Origin: CAKZNE01 sp002695025
GTDB taxonomy: Bacteria; Bacteroidota; Bacteroidia; Flavobacteriales; Schleiferiaceae
NCBI GenBank assembly: GCA_913043285.1
Contig: CAJWML010000003.1
Coordinates: 248,001 to 312,000, forward strand
Direction: 5' to 3'
Length of the DNA: 64,000 nucleotides
The notes beneath the pieces are model-generated. The model had not been told where the DNA came from. It worked only from the letters and a program-made list of their open reading frames with translations, and did not search any database. Made by a program: the position numbers and the translations under genes. This document shows, piece after piece, positions 1 to 8,910 of this stretch (position 1 is the stretch's first letter; each line of letters begins with the position of its first letter).

Positions 1-1
1 G

Positions 2-319
2 GTTGACAAGGCATACAAGGCTGAAAGTTGGCGGGAATACATGGTTTTTAAAATGGCCTTAACCAACTATAACAATAAGCCTATACGAGCTTTTAAAGGA
101 AAGATAGTATTCCGTGACCCTACGGATAGCCTTATACGTTCGTATGACTTTCTCTATGACACACCTTTACCCACTGGTAAAAAAACCTTATTCTCTTTCC
201 GTACCCACTTTAATTCCTTTTGCAATAAGGACCAGGAAATCCATACTCAATCCTTAAAGGATCTGAGGATACGTTGGGTACCTGAAAAAATAATCTTTGA
301 GGATTATTCCACCTTGTGA
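2..319 (+). CDS. Hypothetical protein, C-terminal part (5' end outside window)
   Basis: The frame is open from base 2 to the TGA at 317-319. The first in-window Met (41) sits inside a continuous reading frame, so the gene probably starts before the window and only about 105 C-terminal residues are seen. The visible part is soluble, rich in aromatic and basic residues (for example KGKIVFRDPTDSLIRSYDF), with a beta-strand-like pattern and no motif I recognise. It is followed at once by a hairpin terminator shared with the convergent icmF gene. Function unknown. Confidence 0.6.
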   Translation, partial: VDKAYKAESWREYMVFKMALTNYNNKPIRAFKGKIVFRDPTDSLIRSYDFLYDTPLPTGKKTLFSFRTHFNSFCNKDQEIHTQSLKDLRIRWVPEKIIFEDYSTL

Positions 320-340
320 TCGTGGCAAGAACTATTATAA

Positions 341-365
341 AAAAAGAGGGCTGAGCCCTCTTTTT
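341..365. terminator. Bidirectional intrinsic terminator between the partial gene and icmF
   Basis: Perfect 11-bp stem: arm AAAAAGAGGGC at 341-351, loop TGA, arm GCCCTCTTTTT at 355-365, followed by a T-rich run to 372. The A-run on the left gives a U-run on the minus strand, so it can end both the plus-strand partial gene and the minus-strand icmF transcript. Confidence 0.85.
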
Positions 366-376
366 ATTTTTAAGCA

Positions 377-3300
377 TTACATATTTCTCCGGTATTGGCC
401 ACCCACTTCAAATAATGCCGTTGTGATCTGACCCAGGGAGCAGTATTTCACCGCTTCCATCATTACGTCAAACATATTCTCATTACGGACAGCTGATTCC
501 TGCAACTTCTTTAGCCATTTACTGCTTTCGCTTTCACTCTTCTTATGCAGATGGCCAAGCATTTCGATCTGGTATTCTTTTTCTTCCTTAGTAGCGCGGA
601 TTACTTCCCCAGGGCGTACCGTAGGGGAACCGGTGGAACTCAGGAACGTATTAACCCCGATGATCGGAAACTCCCCGGTATGCTTGAGAGTTTCATAATA
701 CAGGCTCTCTTCCTGTATCTTACCGCGCTGGTACATGGTTTCCATAGCTCCCAACACTCCACCGCGTTCGGTGATCCGGTCAAACTCGGCCAGCACAGCT
801 TCTTCTACCAGATCGGTCAATTCTTCAATAATAAAGCTCCCTTGTATCGGGTTCTCATTTTTGGCCAGTCCTAATTCTTTATTGATGATCAGCTGAATGG
901 CCATAGCCCTGCGTACACTTTCCTCGGTTGGAGTGGTTATAGCCTCGTCATAGGCATTGGTATGCAACGAATTACAGTTATCGTAAATAGCGTATAAAGC
1001 CTGTAGTGTAGTCCGGATGTCATTGAATTGTATCTCCTGGGCATGCAGCGAGCGTCCCGAGGTTTGAATGTGATACTTCAACATCTGTGCGCGTGGATCT
1101 GCACCGTATTTATTCTTCAGGGCCTTACTCCATATTCTGCGGGCGGCACGGCCAATTACCGCATATTCAGGGTCAATACCGTTGCTGAAGAAAAAGCTCA
1201 GGTTAGGGCCAAAATCATTGATATCCATCCCCCTGCTCAGGTAGTACTCTACATACGTAAATCCGTTGGCCAGTGTAAACGCCAGCTGGCTAATAGGATT
1301 GGCTCCGGCCTCTGCAATATGGTAGCCTGAAATGGAGACAGAGTAAAAATTACGCACTTTGTTGGCAATAAAGCTTTCCTGCACATCACCCATAAGGCGC
1401 AAAGCAAATTCCGTGGAAAAAATACAGGTGTTTTGGGCCTGATCCTCCTTAAGAATATCTGCCTGAACCGTACCACGCACTGTTGCCAGGGTTTTGGCCT
1501 TTATTTCTTCGTAAACCCTCTTATCAAGTACCTGATCACCGGTAATACCCAGTAGCATCAATCCAAGACCATTATTACCTTCCGGCAGCTCCCCATTTAC
1601 CGCTACCCCGCTTAATACATTCTCCTGGTGTTTTTCAGGGGCAGGTTCATCTTGAGCATGCAATTGCTCCTCACTACGTTCAGCGATCTTTCCCTGGTAT
1701 TGAGGACGCTTAAGATCACGGTCATCGTATAATTCCTTTAGCTTGGCTTCTACCTTATCTTCCAATCCATTCTCCCGGATGTACTTTTCGCATTGCTGAT
1801 CAATAGCGGCATTCATAAAGAACGCCAAAAGCATAGGAGCTGGTCCGTTAATGGTCATACTTACCGAGGTGGTAGGTGCGCAAAGGTCAAACCCGGAATA
1901 CAGTTTCTTGGCATCATCCAGGCAACATATACTCACTCCTGAATTACCGATCTTACCATAAATATCGGGGCGATAATCCGGGTCATTGCCATACAGGGTT
2001 ACGGAATCGAAAGCCGTACTCAGACGAGCTGCAGGCATATCCAGGCTTACGTAATGAAAACGCCTGTTGGTACGCTCCGGTCCGCCTTCTCCGGCAAACA
2101 TACGCGTGGGGTCTTCACCGGTCCGTTTAAAAGGATAAATACCGGCTGTATAGGGGAATTCCCCGGGAACGTTTTCCTGGAGGTTCCACTTGAGCAGGTC
2201 ACCCCAAGCCTGGTACCTGGGTAGCGAAACCTTAGGTATCATGGTATGACTCAAGGATTCCGTATGTGTTTTGATCTCGATCTTCTTATCTCTTACGGTA
2301 AAGGTATATACCTCATCACGGTACCTTTTAAGCTTACCTTCCCATTCGCGGATAATGTCCCAGTTATGGGGGTCCAGATCTTTTTTGAGTTCGTTGAATT
2401 TGGCGAGCAATGAACTGATCACTTCATTTTCCCCGGTAGGTTCCGGGTTTTCCTCTTTTAAAACATCAGGACCGCCAAAAGTGAGGATCGCCTGGTAAAG
2501 GCCATAAAGCTTTTGGGCCACCTCGGCCTGCTCTCCTGCTTTCTTATCATAGGCACGGTTATTCTCCGCTATTTCTGAGAGGTATCGGGTTCGTTTAGGC
2601 GGGATGATGTAGATCTTTTCACTCATCTCCTCGCTGCTCGCAAAGGTGCTTTTGAGCTGATCTGCACCGGTTTTTTCCACCAGCTTATCCATTATAGCCC
2701 GGTATAGTGCATTGGTACCGGGATCATTAAACTGGCTGGCTATGGTGCCGTACACCGGCATATCGTCCGGGTTTAGGTCAAAAAGCTGGTGATTTCGCTG
2801 GTACTGTTTTTTCACATCCCGGAGTGCATCCAAAGCTCCCCGTTTATCAAATTTATTGAGCGCAATGATATCGGCAAAATCCAGCATATCGATCTTCTCC
2901 AGCTGGGTAGCTGCCCCATATTCAGGGGTCATCACGTAGAGGGAAATATCACTGTGTTCAATGATCTCTGTATCACTTTGGCCGATACCCGAGGTTTCCA
3001 GGATGATCAGGTCATAAGCGGCCGCTTTAAGGATATTCACCGCTTCCTTTACGTGTTTGCTCAGGGCGAGGTTACTTTGACGGGTAGCCAGTGAGCGCAT
3101 ATATACACGTTCATTGCGGATGGCATTCATACGGATACGGTCGCCCAGCAAAGCCCCACCAGTCTTTCGTTTAGAGGGATCCACCGAGACAATGGCAATG
3201 GTCTTGTCTTCAAAATCCATCAGGAACCTGCGGACCAGCTCATCTACCAAAGACGATTTTCCGGCACCCCCGGTACCGGTTATCCCCAAAACCGGTGTGC

Positions 3301-3883
3301 TTACCGTTGCAGCCTTACGATGTATGGTATCCAGCACATCGCCCGATTCTTCCATGTAATTTTCAGCGGCTGAAATGAGCCGGGCAATAGCCGGCTTGAA
3401 TTTTTCATCCAGTTGATTGATCTCCCCGTTAATATCCTTCCCGGTGGGGAAATCGGATTTCCGGACCATATCGTTGATCATACCCTGCAGCCCCATTTCC
3501 CGGCCATCGTCAGGTGAGTAGATCCGGTCAATACCGTATTCATGCAACTCCTCGATCTCCTCGGGAAGGATCACGCCTCCGCCACCTCCAAAGATCTTAA
3601 TGTGTGCAGCACCTTTCTCATTCAGGAGATCCCGCATGTATTTGAAGTATTCGATGTGTCCTCCCTGGTAAGAGGTCATGGCAATAGCCTGGGCATCTTC
3701 CTGAATGGCGGTATTTACCACCTCTTCCACTGAGCGGTCATGGCCGAGGTGTATCACTTCACATCCGGTGGCCTGGATAATACGCCTCATAATGTTAATG
3801 GCGGCATCATGGCCATCAAAAAGAGAGGCTGCTGTAACAATACGAACTTTGTTTTTAGGAGTATAAGGAGCAACTTGCTGCAT
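377..3883 (-). CDS. icmF: Fused acyl-CoA mutase IcmF (B12-binding, MeaB-like GTPase and mutase domains)
   Basis: Adenosylcobalamin-dependent isomerase of the IcmF family, which interconverts isobutyryl-CoA and n-butyryl-CoA. One chain holds the B12 domain, the GTPase chaperone and the catalytic barrel. Seen: B12 motif SLFDGHDAAIN close to the N-terminus and SYQGGH further on; a P-loop GTGGAGKSS near residue 205; NKFDKRG (G4) near 345; a mutase domain in the last 600 residues with YPFKRTGEDPTRMFAGEGG and TSVSMTINGPAP. I start at the Met at 3883 (1168 aa). The frame is open back to 3940, but a promoter-like TAACTTTG at 3904-3911 lies inside that extension, and the next residues (QQVAPYTPKNK) look like a normal IcmF start. 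Monocistronic, ending at the shared terminator. Confidence 0.93.
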   Translation of the reverse strand: MQQVAPYTPKNKVRIVTAASLFDGHDAAINIMRRIIQATGCEVIHLGHDRSVEEVVNTAIQEDAQAIAMTSYQGGHIEYFKYMRDLLNEKGAAHIKIFGGGGGVILPEEIEELHEYGIDRIYSPDDGREMGLQGMINDMVRKSDFPTGKDINGEINQLDEKFKPAIARLISAAENYMEESGDVLDTIHRKAATVSTPVLGITGTGGAGKSSLVDELVRRFLMDFEDKTIAIVSVDPSKRKTGGALLGDRIRMNAIRNERVYMRSLATRQSNLALSKHVKEAVNILKAAAYDLIILETSGIGQSDTEIIEHSDISLYVMTPEYGAATQLEKIDMLDFADIIALNKFDKRGALDALRDVKKQYQRNHQLFDLNPDDMPVYGTIASQFNDPGTNALYRAIMDKLVEKTGADQLKSTFASSEEMSEKIYIIPPKRTRYLSEIAENNRAYDKKAGEQAEVAQKLYGLYQAILTFGGPDVLKEENPEPTGENEVISSLLAKFNELKKDLDPHNWDIIREWEGKLKRYRDEVYTFTVRDKKIEIKTHTESLSHTMIPKVSLPRYQAWGDLLKWNLQENVPGEFPYTAGIYPFKRTGEDPTRMFAGEGGPERTNRRFHYVSLDMPAARLSTAFDSVTLYGNDPDYRPDIYGKIGNSGVSICCLDDAKKLYSGFDLCAPTTSVSMTINGPAPMLLAFFMNAAIDQQCEKYIRENGLEDKVEAKLKELYDDRDLKRPQYQGKIAERSEEQLHAQDEPAPEKHQENVLSGVAVNGELPEGNNGLGLMLLGITGDQVLDKRVYEEIKAKTLATVRGTVQADILKEDQAQNTCIFSTEFALRLMGDVQESFIANKVRNFYSVSISGYHIAEAGANPISQLAFTLANGFTYVEYYLSRGMDINDFGPNLSFFFSNGIDPEYAVIGRAARRIWSKALKNKYGADPRAQMLKYHIQTSGRSLHAQEIQFNDIRTTLQALYAIYDNCNSLHTNAYDEAITTPTEESVRRAMAIQLIINKELGLAKNENPIQGSFIIEELTDLVEEAVLAEFDRITERGGVLGAMETMYQRGKIQEESLYYETLKHTGEFPIIGVNTFLSSTGSPTVRPGEVIRATKEEKEYQIEMLGHLHKKSESESSKWLKKLQESAVRNENMFDVMMEAVKYCSLGQITTALFEVGGQYRRNM

Positions 3884-3903
3884 AGTCTGAAATTTGAGGG
3901 CCA

Positions 3904-3911
3904 CAAAGTTA
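3904..3911 (-). promoter_or_regulatory. Putative icmF promoter, -7 box TAACTTTG
   Basis: Minus-strand TAACTTTG matches the Bacteroidota -7 consensus TAnnTTTG. A weak TTGC (3932-3935) stands 20 nt upstream in the -33 position. It would place the transcript start about 15 nt before the ATG at 3883. Confidence 0.5.
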
Positions 3912-4000
3912 AGCAATGTATAGCTCGTGGAGCAAGCCACCGTGCCATACTCTCCCCAGCGAAACCTAACTTAATCCCCATTCCGGAACTATAAATCAGT

Positions 4001-4038
4001 AATCCTACTCAATGGGTTTAGATGTTTTCAGTAGGATT
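4001..4038. repeat. Inverted repeat in the divergent icmF / 4065 gene spacer
   Basis: AATCCTACT (4001-4009) and AGTAGGATT (4030-4038) form a perfect 9-bp inverted repeat with a 20-nt spacer. It lies between two divergent genes, so an operator or a leader hairpin is more likely than a terminator. No other copy was noticed. Confidence 0.4.
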
Positions 4039-4064
4039 TTAGTTATTTGTGAATTATGTACTCC

Positions 4065-4487
4065 ATGAAAAAATTGCTGTTTATCCTTCTCATCGGTTTG
4101 GGTGGTAATTTCATCCATGCCCAAACGCCCTCTGACAGTTTACCTGCTGCACAAGGCCTTTCTAACCTTACAGTTGTAAAACCATTTATGGTACAAGCCA
4201 AGGTGATCAGTTTTTTACAGGGCCACGATGACCTTGCCGTTATACAGGTTACTAAAGCTCCGGATAACCCCTGGAACCTGAAGAGTGGTGATGAGGTACT
4301 GGTAACTTTTATGCTGAAACCCAAAGACTCAAAGACAGCCGCCAGCGGTGATCTTATACGCGGTGAAATGCTGGCAAAAATGAACAGGAATACGGTACAG
4401 GTAGATTATACCATTATGCGTTATTCGGTATTAACGTCACCTATAGAAAAGTCAGAAGCTCCTTCAACTGACGGATCTCAAAAGTAA
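4065..4487 (+). CDS. Small secreted protein of unknown function
   Basis: Protein of 140 residues starting MKKLLFILLIGLGGNF with a Sec signal peptide and a probable cleavage after HAQ near residue 20. An in-frame Met at 4056 is less likely, because it adds three residues before the positive n-region. The mature part is about 120 residues of mixed beta character with several valine-rich stretches (ISFLQGHDDLAVIQVTK, VLVTFMLKPKDSKT). No family recognised. Its 3' end overlaps the convergent HAD gene by 47 nt, so both share the terminal region. Probably periplasmic or surface exposed. Confidence 0.7.
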   Translation: MKKLLFILLIGLGGNFIHAQTPSDSLPAAQGLSNLTVVKPFMVQAKVISFLQGHDDLAVIQVTKAPDNPWNLKSGDEVLVTFMLKPKDSKTAASGDLIRGEMLAKMNRNTVQVDYTIMRYSVLTSPIEKSEAPSTDGSQK

Positions 4488-5145
4488 CATCCTCCTCGTG
4501 TAAAGTTCCTTCCGGGTTAAAGTACACCTGATCCATTCCGCAATTGCGGGCACCTATAATATCGGCTTCCAGATTATCACCGATCATAACTGAATTATCA
4601 CAGGAGGCCCCGGTACGCCTGAAAGACTCCTGGAAGATAGGCGCGTGTGGCTTATTCACACCAATGGACTCTGAAGTGATCACCTGCCGGAAATAGGGTT
4701 TTAAACCGCTTTGGGTTAGTTTGATATCCTGTACTTGCGAAAAACCATTGGTAAGGATATGCAACTCGTATTTGGGCACCAGGTATTCCAGCACTTCAAT
4801 GGTATCCGGTATAAGTGCTGTTTGTCGGGGACTTATCTCCAGATACTCGGTATCCAAGGTTACCCCAAGGCTTGAATCATCATGGTTAAAGGCCAGCAAG
4901 GCCTGTTTAAAACGTTCGCTACGCAGCGTTTTCTTATCCACTTTTCCGTTGCGGTACTTATCCCACATCTCATCGTTGATGCGGATGTAGGTTTCTCTGA
5001 AAACCTCTATGGTAGTACCCAGGCGTTCGGCCAGTTCATATTTTACGAACAGTTCCGCTAAGGCCAGATTGGAATTGGTATGAAAGTCCCATAAGGTATG
5101 GTCCAGATCAAAAAAAATGTGTTGGTACTTTGTTACTTCAGCCAT
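4441..5145 (-). CDS. HAD-family hydrolase, YjjG/YfnB-type nucleotidase
   Basis: 234-residue HAD phosphatase of subfamily IA. Motif I is FFDLDHTLWDF (residues 11-21, nucleophile Asp13), motif II LTNGF near residue 130, motif III lysine in GVNKPHAPIF, motif IV MIGDNLEADIIGA near 190. The H-T-L-W-D variant after the nucleophile and the helical cap are typical of the YjjG/YfnB group, which dephosphorylates non-canonical pyrimidine nucleotides; the substrate here is inferred from family only. The start overlaps the 3' end of the upstream GNAT-like gene by 13 nt, so the two are translationally coupled. Confidence 0.85.
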   Translation of the reverse strand: MAEVTKYQHIFFDLDHTLWDFHTNSNLALAELFVKYELAERLGTTIEVFRETYIRINDEMWDKYRNGKVDKKTLRSERFKQALLAFNHDDSSLGVTLDTEYLEISPRQTALIPDTIEVLEYLVPKYELHILTNGFSQVQDIKLTQSGLKPYFRQVITSESIGVNKPHAPIFQESFRRTGASCDNSVMIGDNLEADIIGARNCGMDQVYFNPEGTLHEEDVTFEIRQLKELLTFL

Positions 5146-6047
5146 TTTAGAAAGACGGGTAATCCGTTATACTTTAAATTCTGGTAAGGGTACAATTCCG
5201 ATCCGAAACTTTTGTAAAAACGAGCCAGGCCCGCATTGTTACTTCCTTCAAAATCCAGACGTTTTCCCTTGCTGCTATGCAGTATGATAAATTCGTTGAT
5301 CAGCCATGCCATGGCCTGGTGCTGCCTCCCGGCCTCACTGTTACCGGTAAAAAGTAAGGTGAGCCGATTGCCAAATTCGGTTACAAATATACCGGCCTCA
5401 AGTTGATTGCCTTGACCATATAAGGTCCAAATATGTCCGCAGGAACGATGGAGGCACGTGAACATCAACCTTTCCACCGTTTTGTAAAACGGTTGGGGAA
5501 GTTTAAGCTCATCCTGGCGATCGTCCTTAAAAAGTGAGGTAAGGCAAGTGGGATCATCATGTTCAAAAAGCTGCCAGTTATTTTTCTGAGCTTTCCGGAT
5601 ATTACGCTTCAGGTTGGTGGAGTAGCCCTCGTACAGCTCTTCATACGAGGTATTGATATCCAATACGTAATTTGAGTTAGAGGTCCATTCACATTTTGGG
5701 ATCTGACTTGTCCAGGGCTGGGTGTCATTCAGGAACACATCGGCATACCGGCAGTTCTTAACCAGGGCCTTTACAAAATCGTCCAAAAGACTTTGGGTAA
5801 CCTCTCTGCGAGAAAAAACGCCCAGTTGTTGAACGCCAAAAGGCCGGTAAAAGTAGGTGACCCCCATTTTAGAGCGTACCGGTAAAGGCCATACGGCATC
5901 ATAGTCATTCAATACCAGTGCGTCCCAATTCTCACAAACCGTATCCAGGTACCAGGACATGCCGTACATCAATTCAGACCTGTCCAGCTTGATGCATTGA
6001 TCGTATTTATCGCGATTAATAAAGGCATGCTTTACATAGCGTATCAT
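5133..6047 (-). CDS. GNAT/FemAB-like acyltransferase of unknown substrate
   Basis: 304 residues with two GNAT-like halves, as in the FemAB/CelD superfamily. The best mark is the C-terminal LDFEGSNNAGLARFYKSFG, in which a small molecule or aminoacyl donor would be bound; a related LNFDFEGSN...VANYYRLMG occurs in the protein at 32020-32982. The ATG overlaps the stop of the upstream deacetylase-like gene by ATGA, and its own stop overlaps the HAD gene. The three genes form a small operon. Substrate unknown; modification of a cell-envelope glycan or peptide is the usual guess for this fold. Confidence 0.65.
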   Translation of the reverse strand: MIRYVKHAFINRDKYDQCIKLDRSELMYGMSWYLDTVCENWDALVLNDYDAVWPLPVRSKMGVTYFYRPFGVQQLGVFSRREVTQSLLDDFVKALVKNCRYADVFLNDTQPWTSQIPKCEWTSNSNYVLDINTSYEELYEGYSTNLKRNIRKAQKNNWQLFEHDDPTCLTSLFKDDRQDELKLPQPFYKTVERLMFTCLHRSCGHIWTLYGQGNQLEAGIFVTEFGNRLTLLFTGNSEAGRQHQAMAWLINEFIILHSSKGKRLDFEGSNNAGLARFYKSFGSELYPYQNLKYNGLPVFLKWLK

Positions 6048-7348
6048 ACGGCCGCTTTTACCATTTCCTCAAACACATTATTCCAGCCTTCCCATTCTTC
6101 CAGTTTTTCACTGAAAATACGGTTATGCCAAATGGGAATAAACTCGCCTCCGTATTCGCGGTAGGTTTTTATGTAATCGGTAATTTCTTTAAGCGCTATA
6201 TCCGGTAAGGTTTGCTTGTAATAGATGAAAGTTCCGTCCATAAAGGGAAAAGGATGGACCGTAAGCGGGGTTTCCACCTCCATTTCCAGGTCGTAGAAAC
6301 GGAAAGGGGTACATATTCCTGCCCGAAAGCCGGTTTCAGCCGCAAACCCCATAGAATAATCATCGGTTATTTCCAGTTTAAGCAGGTTGCGGTAGGTTTC
6401 GGGAAACTTTAACTTCAGGAAGTGCTGCCGGCTGCGGGTTATATCAATATTAAGCACCCGCTCCAGCCCCAGCAGTTCCTCTTCCATGATCTTAACATCT
6501 TCATTGGAGCGATACGAAGGGTGCAGGCCTACCTGACAAAAATCGTTTATGGATTTAATATAACGGTGCAGCCGTGGACTGTGCATGCTCAGACTACGGT
6601 CAAACTGGGCCAGCCGGGCAAATAGCACAAAATAAATGGTATTGTAGTCGTACTTTTCCTGCAACTCCAGTTGCCATTCAAAGGTCTCAAAAGGATCTTT
6701 CTGCAGGCCAAACAAAGTCCGGAAACGCTCCCGTACCTCTTCCATATTAAGTTCCGCCAGGTTTTTTACAAACCCACCCAGGGTCCTGAAGATACCCTTA
6801 CCGAGATAAGCGTAAGCATTGTCAATGTCAATAGAATTGATAAACCGGTACTGGGGCCGGGTAATTTCCAGGGTAGGGTAAAATTCCAGCAATATTTCTT
6901 CCAGGTGCCGGGCGTAAATATTCACCAGTGGTTTATGAAGCACTTTCTGCTTGAACATGAAGCTTTCACGAGCCGGGAAGCGATTGTGTTCATCGGCAAT
7001 AAAGGGCATATATTCTTCGTAGCGGCTCACCAGGAAAAAAGAAGCTGCAAAGGGGTCATACGGTAATTGAGAGCGATTACCACTTAGAAAGAACACCGGT
7101 ACATCCTTATACTCAGATACCTGGAATTCCTGGTCGAAAATATCAGACTCAAAAAGAATATTCTCCGCTTGTATATAAAGTCCGCTCTGTAATGGGTTAC
7201 GGGAATAATTGATCTTGGCAATGGTAGTTTGCAGATACTCCTCCTTGTCCGTAGTGATGCGAATATCAAGGCCCATGAGGCCATTGAGCAAAAGCTTTGC
7301 GATGTAACGAAAGCGGGGCGTTAGCTTTTCAACATAGATCAATACCAT
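6044..7348 (-). CDS. Polysaccharide deacetylase-like protein (DUF7033 type)
   Basis: About 434 residues. The ATG at 7348 is preferred over the GTG two codons earlier because the protein then starts MVLIYVEKLTPRF, as in relatives. The N-terminal 150 residues match the domain of unknown function that precedes NodB-like domains in Bacteroidota. The second half has the NodB core: SIDIDNAYAYLGKG (two Asp of the metal site), VGLHPSYRSN (His) and a late catalytic stretch near PFPFMDGTFIYYKQ. It probably acts on an envelope polysaccharide. First gene of the operon with the GNAT-like and HAD genes; radC ends 26 nt upstream of the chosen start. Confidence 0.75.
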   Translation of the reverse strand: MVLIYVEKLTPRFRYIAKLLLNGLMGLDIRITTDKEEYLQTTIAKINYSRNPLQSGLYIQAENILFESDIFDQEFQVSEYKDVPVFFLSGNRSQLPYDPFAASFFLVSRYEEYMPFIADEHNRFPARESFMFKQKVLHKPLVNIYARHLEEILLEFYPTLEITRPQYRFINSIDIDNAYAYLGKGIFRTLGGFVKNLAELNMEEVRERFRTLFGLQKDPFETFEWQLELQEKYDYNTIYFVLFARLAQFDRSLSMHSPRLHRYIKSINDFCQVGLHPSYRSNEDVKIMEEELLGLERVLNIDITRSRQHFLKLKFPETYRNLLKLEITDDYSMGFAAETGFRAGICTPFRFYDLEMEVETPLTVHPFPFMDGTFIYYKQTLPDIALKEITDYIKTYREYGGEFIPIWHNRIFSEKLEEWEGWNNVFEEMVKAAV

Positions 7349-7374
7349 GGGCACAAAGGGCTAGCGGACCAAAA

Positions 7375-8067
7375 CTATAAAAGTCCTTCATCGGCAAAAC
7401 TAAAATATTGATGCTCGGTAATAATCAGATGATCAATAATTTTAATATCCATGATGTTGCCGGCCGCAGCAATCTTACGCGTAAGGGATTTATCCTGCGG
7501 GCTTGGGCGTACGGAACCGGAGGGATGATTGTGGGCCAAAACCACGGCCGGAGAATTCAGCATAAGGGCCTCTTTAAAGATCATCCTGAGATCAGCCATA
7601 GTACCGGTTAAACCTCCACGACTGATAGACTTGGAGGAGCGGACATGATTGGAAGAGTTCAGAAAAAGCACCCAGAATTCTTCGTGAGGGAGATCTCCGA
7701 TAAGGGGTTGCAATACTTCAAAGGCCTCCGTACTGGAAGTTACCTTTTTTCGTTCCAGGGCTTCGGATAACCGTCTGCGCTTACCCAGCTCCAGGGCCGT
7801 AATAATACTGATGGCCTTCGCTTCCCCTATACCTTTAAAAGGTAAAAGGTCTTCCACACTCAGGCGACCCAGCTCATTCAAATTGTTCTTAACGGATTGG
7901 AGTATACGTTTGGCGAGGTCTACAGCTGTTTCGTTCCGGCTTCCGCTTCCCAGCAGGATGGCAATGAGTTCAGCATCGGACAAAGCCGAAGGGCCTTTAC
8001 CTCTTAGCTTCTCGCGGGGCCGATCATCCTCCGCCCAGTGCTTGATCTTTATCTTATCCGTTTCCAC
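7375..8067 (-). CDS. radC: RadC family protein (JAMM/MPN domain)
   Basis: 230-residue RadC. It has the N-terminal KHWAEDDRPREKL block, a helix-hairpin-helix (FKGIGEAKAISI, residues 78-89), and the metal-binding JAMM motif with His179, His181 and Asp192 (HNHPSGSVRPSPQD). The physiological role of RadC is unsettled; the old link to DNA repair is weak. The annotated start is GTG at 8067. A strong AGGAGGT at 8081-8087 lies 14 nt upstream of this GTG but only 8 nt upstream of an in-frame ATT at 8073. No promoter was seen in the 33 nt after the terminator, so it may depend on read-through. Confidence 0.92.
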   Translation of the reverse strand: METDKIKIKHWAEDDRPREKLRGKGPSALSDAELIAILLGSGSRNETAVDLAKRILQSVKNNLNELGRLSVEDLLPFKGIGEAKAISIITALELGKRRRLSEALERKKVTSSTEAFEVLQPLIGDLPHEEFWVLFLNSSNHVRSSKSISRGGLTGTMADLRMIFKEALMLNSPAVVLAHNHPSGSVRPSPQDKSLTRKIAAAGNIMDIKIIDHLIITEHQYFSFADEGLL

Positions 8068-8080
8068 TCCAATGTTTTTG

Positions 8081-8087
8081 ACCTCCT
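8081..8087 (-). promoter_or_regulatory. Strong Shine-Dalgarno AGGAGGT before radC
   Basis: Minus-strand AGGAGGT is a near-perfect anti-SD match, unusual in a phylum that rarely uses one. Spacing to ATT (8073) is 7-8 nt and to GTG (8067) 13-14 nt. The site therefore leaves the true start codon open. Confidence 0.5.
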
Positions 8088-8103
8088 GAATATCTGAAAT
8101 AAA

Positions 8104-8132
8104 AAAAGACCCCGCAAATTGCGGGGTCTTTT
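8104..8132 (-). terminator. Intrinsic terminator after the YceI gene
   Basis: Perfect 12-bp stem, AAAAGACCCCGC (8104-8115) and GCGGGGTCTTTT (8121-8132), with a 5-nt loop. On the minus strand it ends in a run of seven U (8101-8107). It lies 27 nt past the YceI stop and just before radC. Confidence 0.9.
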
Positions 8133-8158
8133 AATCAACCAAATCTCAAAGCAAAATC

Positions 8159-8836
8159 TTATGCTTTCTGAGCTTCAACGTTCAACTGAAGTTTAATATT
8201 ATTATCAACCGCTTTGTCTTTAGCCACGCTGGCCAGGTTAGCGGAGAGATACATTACTTCCCAATTGGTACGGTCAATAACGAATTCAGGAGTAGTAAGG
8301 CTCACTTTATCACCACTTACGTCAATTTTAGCAGGAAAGGTGATGTTCTTTTCGTTACCACGCATATTCAGGTTTCCGCTTACCATGTGAGTAGCTCCTT
8401 CTTTTCCTTCAACCGGACTTACACTAGTAATAGTGAAAGTAGCGGTAGGGTATTTTTCTACGTAGAAGAAGTCTTCACTTTTCAAGTGTCCAACGAGTTT
8501 AGCTTTGTTGTAATCACCTTCTTCGGGAAGATCTTCGTTGTAGATGGAATTCATATCAATAGTGAAAGAACCTCCGGTTACCTCACCATTTTCAACGGTA
8601 AAGCTTCCTTCTGTAACCTGCATGGTTCCGGTGTGTGAGTCACCACTGATGGTTTTATATCCTTCCCACATGATCTCATCACCATCGGTTACCATAGCAT
8701 ACGTGGCAGCGGTTTCCTGGGGTGCGGCTACCTCTTCGGCCTCTTTGGTTTCAACTGTTTCTTCAGGGGCATTGCCACAAGAAGCAACGGTCCAGCTTAT
8801 CAATGCAAAAGCGAAAAATTTACTTAGGGTTTTCAT
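8159..8836 (-). CDS. YceI-family lipoprotein
   Basis: 225 residues. A lipoprotein signal ends in the lipobox TVASC (Cys20), followed by an acidic, alanine-rich linker of about 25 residues and then a YceI domain. That domain is an extended beta-barrel lipocalin-like fold that binds isoprenoid or other amphipathic ligands. Domain marks are WEGYKTISGDSHTGTMQV, the strand KLVGHLKSEDFFYVEKYPTA near residue 115 and GNLNMRGNEKNITFPA near 160. Single gene with its own promoter (TATATTTG at 8873-8880) and a strong terminator. Likely anchored to the inner leaflet of the outer membrane. Ligand unknown. Confidence 0.9.
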   Translation of the reverse strand: MKTLSKFFAFALISWTVASCGNAPEETVETKEAEEVAAPQETAATYAMVTDGDEIMWEGYKTISGDSHTGTMQVTEGSFTVENGEVTGGSFTIDMNSIYNEDLPEEGDYNKAKLVGHLKSEDFFYVEKYPTATFTITSVSPVEGKEGATHMVSGNLNMRGNEKNITFPAKIDVSGDKVSLTTPEFVIDRTNWEVMYLSANLASVAKDKAVDNNIKLQLNVEAQKA

Positions 8837-8872
8837 TCAGGTGTTTGTTTTAATGTTTAAACAATGATTATG

Positions 8873-8880
8873 CAAATATA
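8873..8880 (-). promoter_or_regulatory. Putative promoter of the YceI gene, -7 box TATATTTG
   Basis: Minus-strand TATATTTG matches TAnnTTTG. A TTGC at 8899-8902 lies 18 nt upstream, in the -33 position. The predicted leader is about 30 nt. Confidence 0.6.
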
Positions 8881-8910
8881 ACACAAGCTTCCAACGTTGC
8901 AACATTAATA

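Noticed and set aside
545..3733. Several plus-strand open frames opposite icmF (60-110 codons)
   Set aside because: They are antisense shadows of a well-supported gene, with no family signal of their own. The same holds for the other open frames opposite the named genes.
3884..3940. N-terminal extension of icmF to the ATG at 3940
   Set aside because: It contains a promoter-like TAACTTTG and its residues (MACSTSYTLLNF) are unlike IcmF N-termini.
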